Notes under the pieces: generated by a model
Database searches by the model: none
Told to the model about the DNA's origin: nothing
The model's input: only the letters and a program-made list of their open reading frames with translations
Source of the DNA: Burkholderiales bacterium
Lineage (GTDB): Bacteria; Pseudomonadota; Gammaproteobacteria; Burkholderiales; Casimicrobiaceae
DNA: 6,206 nucleotides
Direction: 5' to 3'
NCBI GenBank assembly: GCA_031283405.1
Contig: JAITBX010000023.1
Coordinates: 1-6,206 of the forward strand
Program-made: the position numbers and the translations under genes
In this document: positions 5,238-6,206 of the stretch, in pieces
Layout of the letters: each line of letters starts with the position of its first letter
How positions within the stretch are numbered: the stretch's first letter is position 1

Positions 5238-5390
5238 TGAGAGAGCGGTGAAATGTTGTATCTATGCCACACCTATTGCGGATGGCGTACAGTGAACCCG
5301 TCCGCGTCGCTTCACGGCGACAGCGCGCTACAAAAAAGCGGTAGCAAAAGAATAAGCGCGCGGTATCATAAAAATAACTTTATCATTTAG

Positions 5391-5399
5391 TGCTAGACT
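5391..5399 (+). promoter_or_regulatory. Candidate extended -10 promoter upstream of the activase gene
   Basis: TGC followed by TAGACT (5394-5399) resembles an extended -10 element (TGn plus four of six TATAAT matches) in an AT-rich stretch 58 bp before the activase ATG. No -35 hexamer is visible at the right distance (5371-5376 is AAAATA). The 220-bp gap it lies in also has a GTCGC/GCGAC stem at 5306-5321 without a T-run and a 45-codon frame at 5253-5390, neither convincing. Confidence 0.25.
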
Positions 5400-5457
5400 A
5401 ACCGGACGATAAACGTCATCGTACCCCGTAATTTTTCCTGTTGCCTGTTTGAATAAT

Positions 5458-6206
5458 ATGTCTGATCCTTTACGCATCGGCATCGACATCGGCTCCACCA
5501 CTGTCAAGGTCGTCGTCGTCGATCATGAGCAGCGTCTTCTTTACAAGACGTACACCCGTCATCTTTCCGAGGTTCGCCGCGCCGTGGCCGACAACATGGC
5601 GCAACTGCGTCAAAGCGGCGTGCTCGCCGACGACACGCCGGTCGCGCTGACCATCACCGGCTCCGGCGGCCTCAGCATCGCCGAGATTGCCGGCTTTCCG
5701 TTCGTGCAGGAAGTGATTGCCTGCGCCAAAGCCATCGAAACGCTGGCGCCGCACACCGATGTGGCGATCGAGCTGGGCGGCGAAGACGCCAAAATCACTT
5801 TCTTCACCAACGGCGTCGAGCAGCGCATGAACGGCGCTTGCGCCGGCGGTACCGGCGCGTTCGTCGATCAGATGGCGAGTCTGTTGCGCACCGACGCGGT
5901 GGGACTCAACGAGTTGGCGAGAGATGCGAAAAATCTCTACCCGATCGCGGCGCGTTGCGGCGTGTTTGCGAAAACCGACGTGCAACCGCTGTTGAACGAA
6001 GGCGTGGCGCGCGGCGACATTGCGTTGTCGATTTTTCAGGCGGTGGCGCACCAAACCATCAGCGGCTTGGCGTGCGGTCGCAAGATCAAAGGTAAGGTGG
6101 CGTTTCTCGGCGGGCCGTTAAACTTTTTGCCCGAACTGAAAAAGCGTTTCATCGAAACCTTGCAACTGAGCGCCGACGATGTGGTGGCCACGGAGAACAG
6201 CGAACT
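5458..6206 (+). CDS. BadF/BadG/BcrA/BcrD (HgdC-type) ATPase, CoA-dehydratase/reductase activase, N-terminal part
   Basis: ASKHA-fold ATPase that, in characterised members, uses ATP hydrolysis and a [4Fe-4S] cluster held between two subunits to push an electron into 2-hydroxyacyl-CoA dehydratases or benzoyl-CoA reductases. The 249 visible residues show the phosphate-1 motif IGIDIGSTTVKVVVVD (7-22), TGSGG (67-71), the phosphate-2 region ELGGEDAKI (105-113), and adenosine-site-like FLGGPLNFLPEL near the edge. Two cluster-ligand cysteines, C128 in MNGACAGGTGAF and C167 in ARCGVFAKTD, have the same 39-residue spacing as C127/C166 of HgdC. The frame is open at the window edge. A stand-alone activase would end soon at about 260 residues; many relatives with this LGGPL-type sequence are instead the first domain of a fusion of about 1400 residues, which cannot be told here. 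The start ATG lacks a clear Shine-Dalgarno. The substrate enzyme is unknown. Confidence 0.92.
   Translation, partial: MSDPLRIGIDIGSTTVKVVVVDHEQRLLYKTYTRHLSEVRRAVADNMAQLRQSGVLADDTPVALTITGSGGLSIAEIAGFPFVQEVIACAKAIETLAPHTDVAIELGGEDAKITFFTNGVEQRMNGACAGGTGAFVDQMASLLRTDAVGLNELARDAKNLYPIAARCGVFAKTDVQPLLNEGVARGDIALSIFQAVAHQTISGLACGRKIKGKVAFLGGPLNFLPELKKRFIETLQLSADDVVATENSE

Noticed and set aside
5306..5321. GTCGC/GCGAC stem-loop downstream of dsbI as an intrinsic terminator
   Set aside because: Only five base pairs and followed by an A-run, not a T-run, on the coding strand.
5470..6054. A 194-codon minus-strand frame at the right end
   Set aside because: Antisense shadow of the activase, which has intact nucleotide-binding motifs and cluster cysteines.

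Overview
The window looks like chromosomal DNA from a betaproteobacterium, with Rhodocyclales or a near relative as my best guess. I infer this from the betaproteobacterial-type UvrD and classical ArgA sequences, the argA-yggX neighbourhood, the presence of a DsbL/DsbI pair, and an activase typical of anaerobic or facultative metabolism. No rRNA, tRNA or CRISPR array was seen.

Layout. Positions 1-630 (minus strand) hold the N-terminal 210 residues of the DNA helicase UvrD, running off the left edge. A 159-bp divergent intergenic region with a perfect TATAAT separates it from argA (790-2124, plus), the complete N-acetylglutamate synthase for the first step of arginine synthesis. A 229-bp gap carrying two GC-rich palindromic repeats leads to yggX (2354-2623, plus), an iron-trafficking/oxidative-protection protein. 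Another repeat-rich gap of 114 bp follows, then an unrecognised 238-residue protein (2738-3454, plus) with visibly lower GC content.

The most unusual part is 3450-3845. Two copies of an 88-bp sequence, identical base for base, lie in inverted orientation around a 220-bp spacer with no convincing gene. Each copy is itself a chain of four perfect mini-hairpins with 3-nt loops. In one copy the chain is closed by ATGGGT/ACCCAT. The left copy supplies the stop codon of the unknown gene. The right copy ends 38 bp before dsbL and leaves an open frame into it, which can mislead start prediction.

The right side is redox-related. dsbL (3884-4546) and dsbI (4557-5237) form a tight two-gene operon: a periplasmic DsbA-like dithiol oxidase with a CPFC site and its DsbB-like membrane partner with CEHC. 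In the best-known example, uropathogenic E. coli, this pair serves the arylsulfate sulfotransferase AssT, but no assT is in this window. After a 220-bp gap, a BadF/HgdC-type ATPase, the activator of radical 2-hydroxyacyl-CoA dehydratases or benzoyl-CoA-reductase-type enzymes, starts at 5458 and runs off the right edge. The core genes are conventional. The novelty lies in the repeat architecture and in the unknown gene abutting it.
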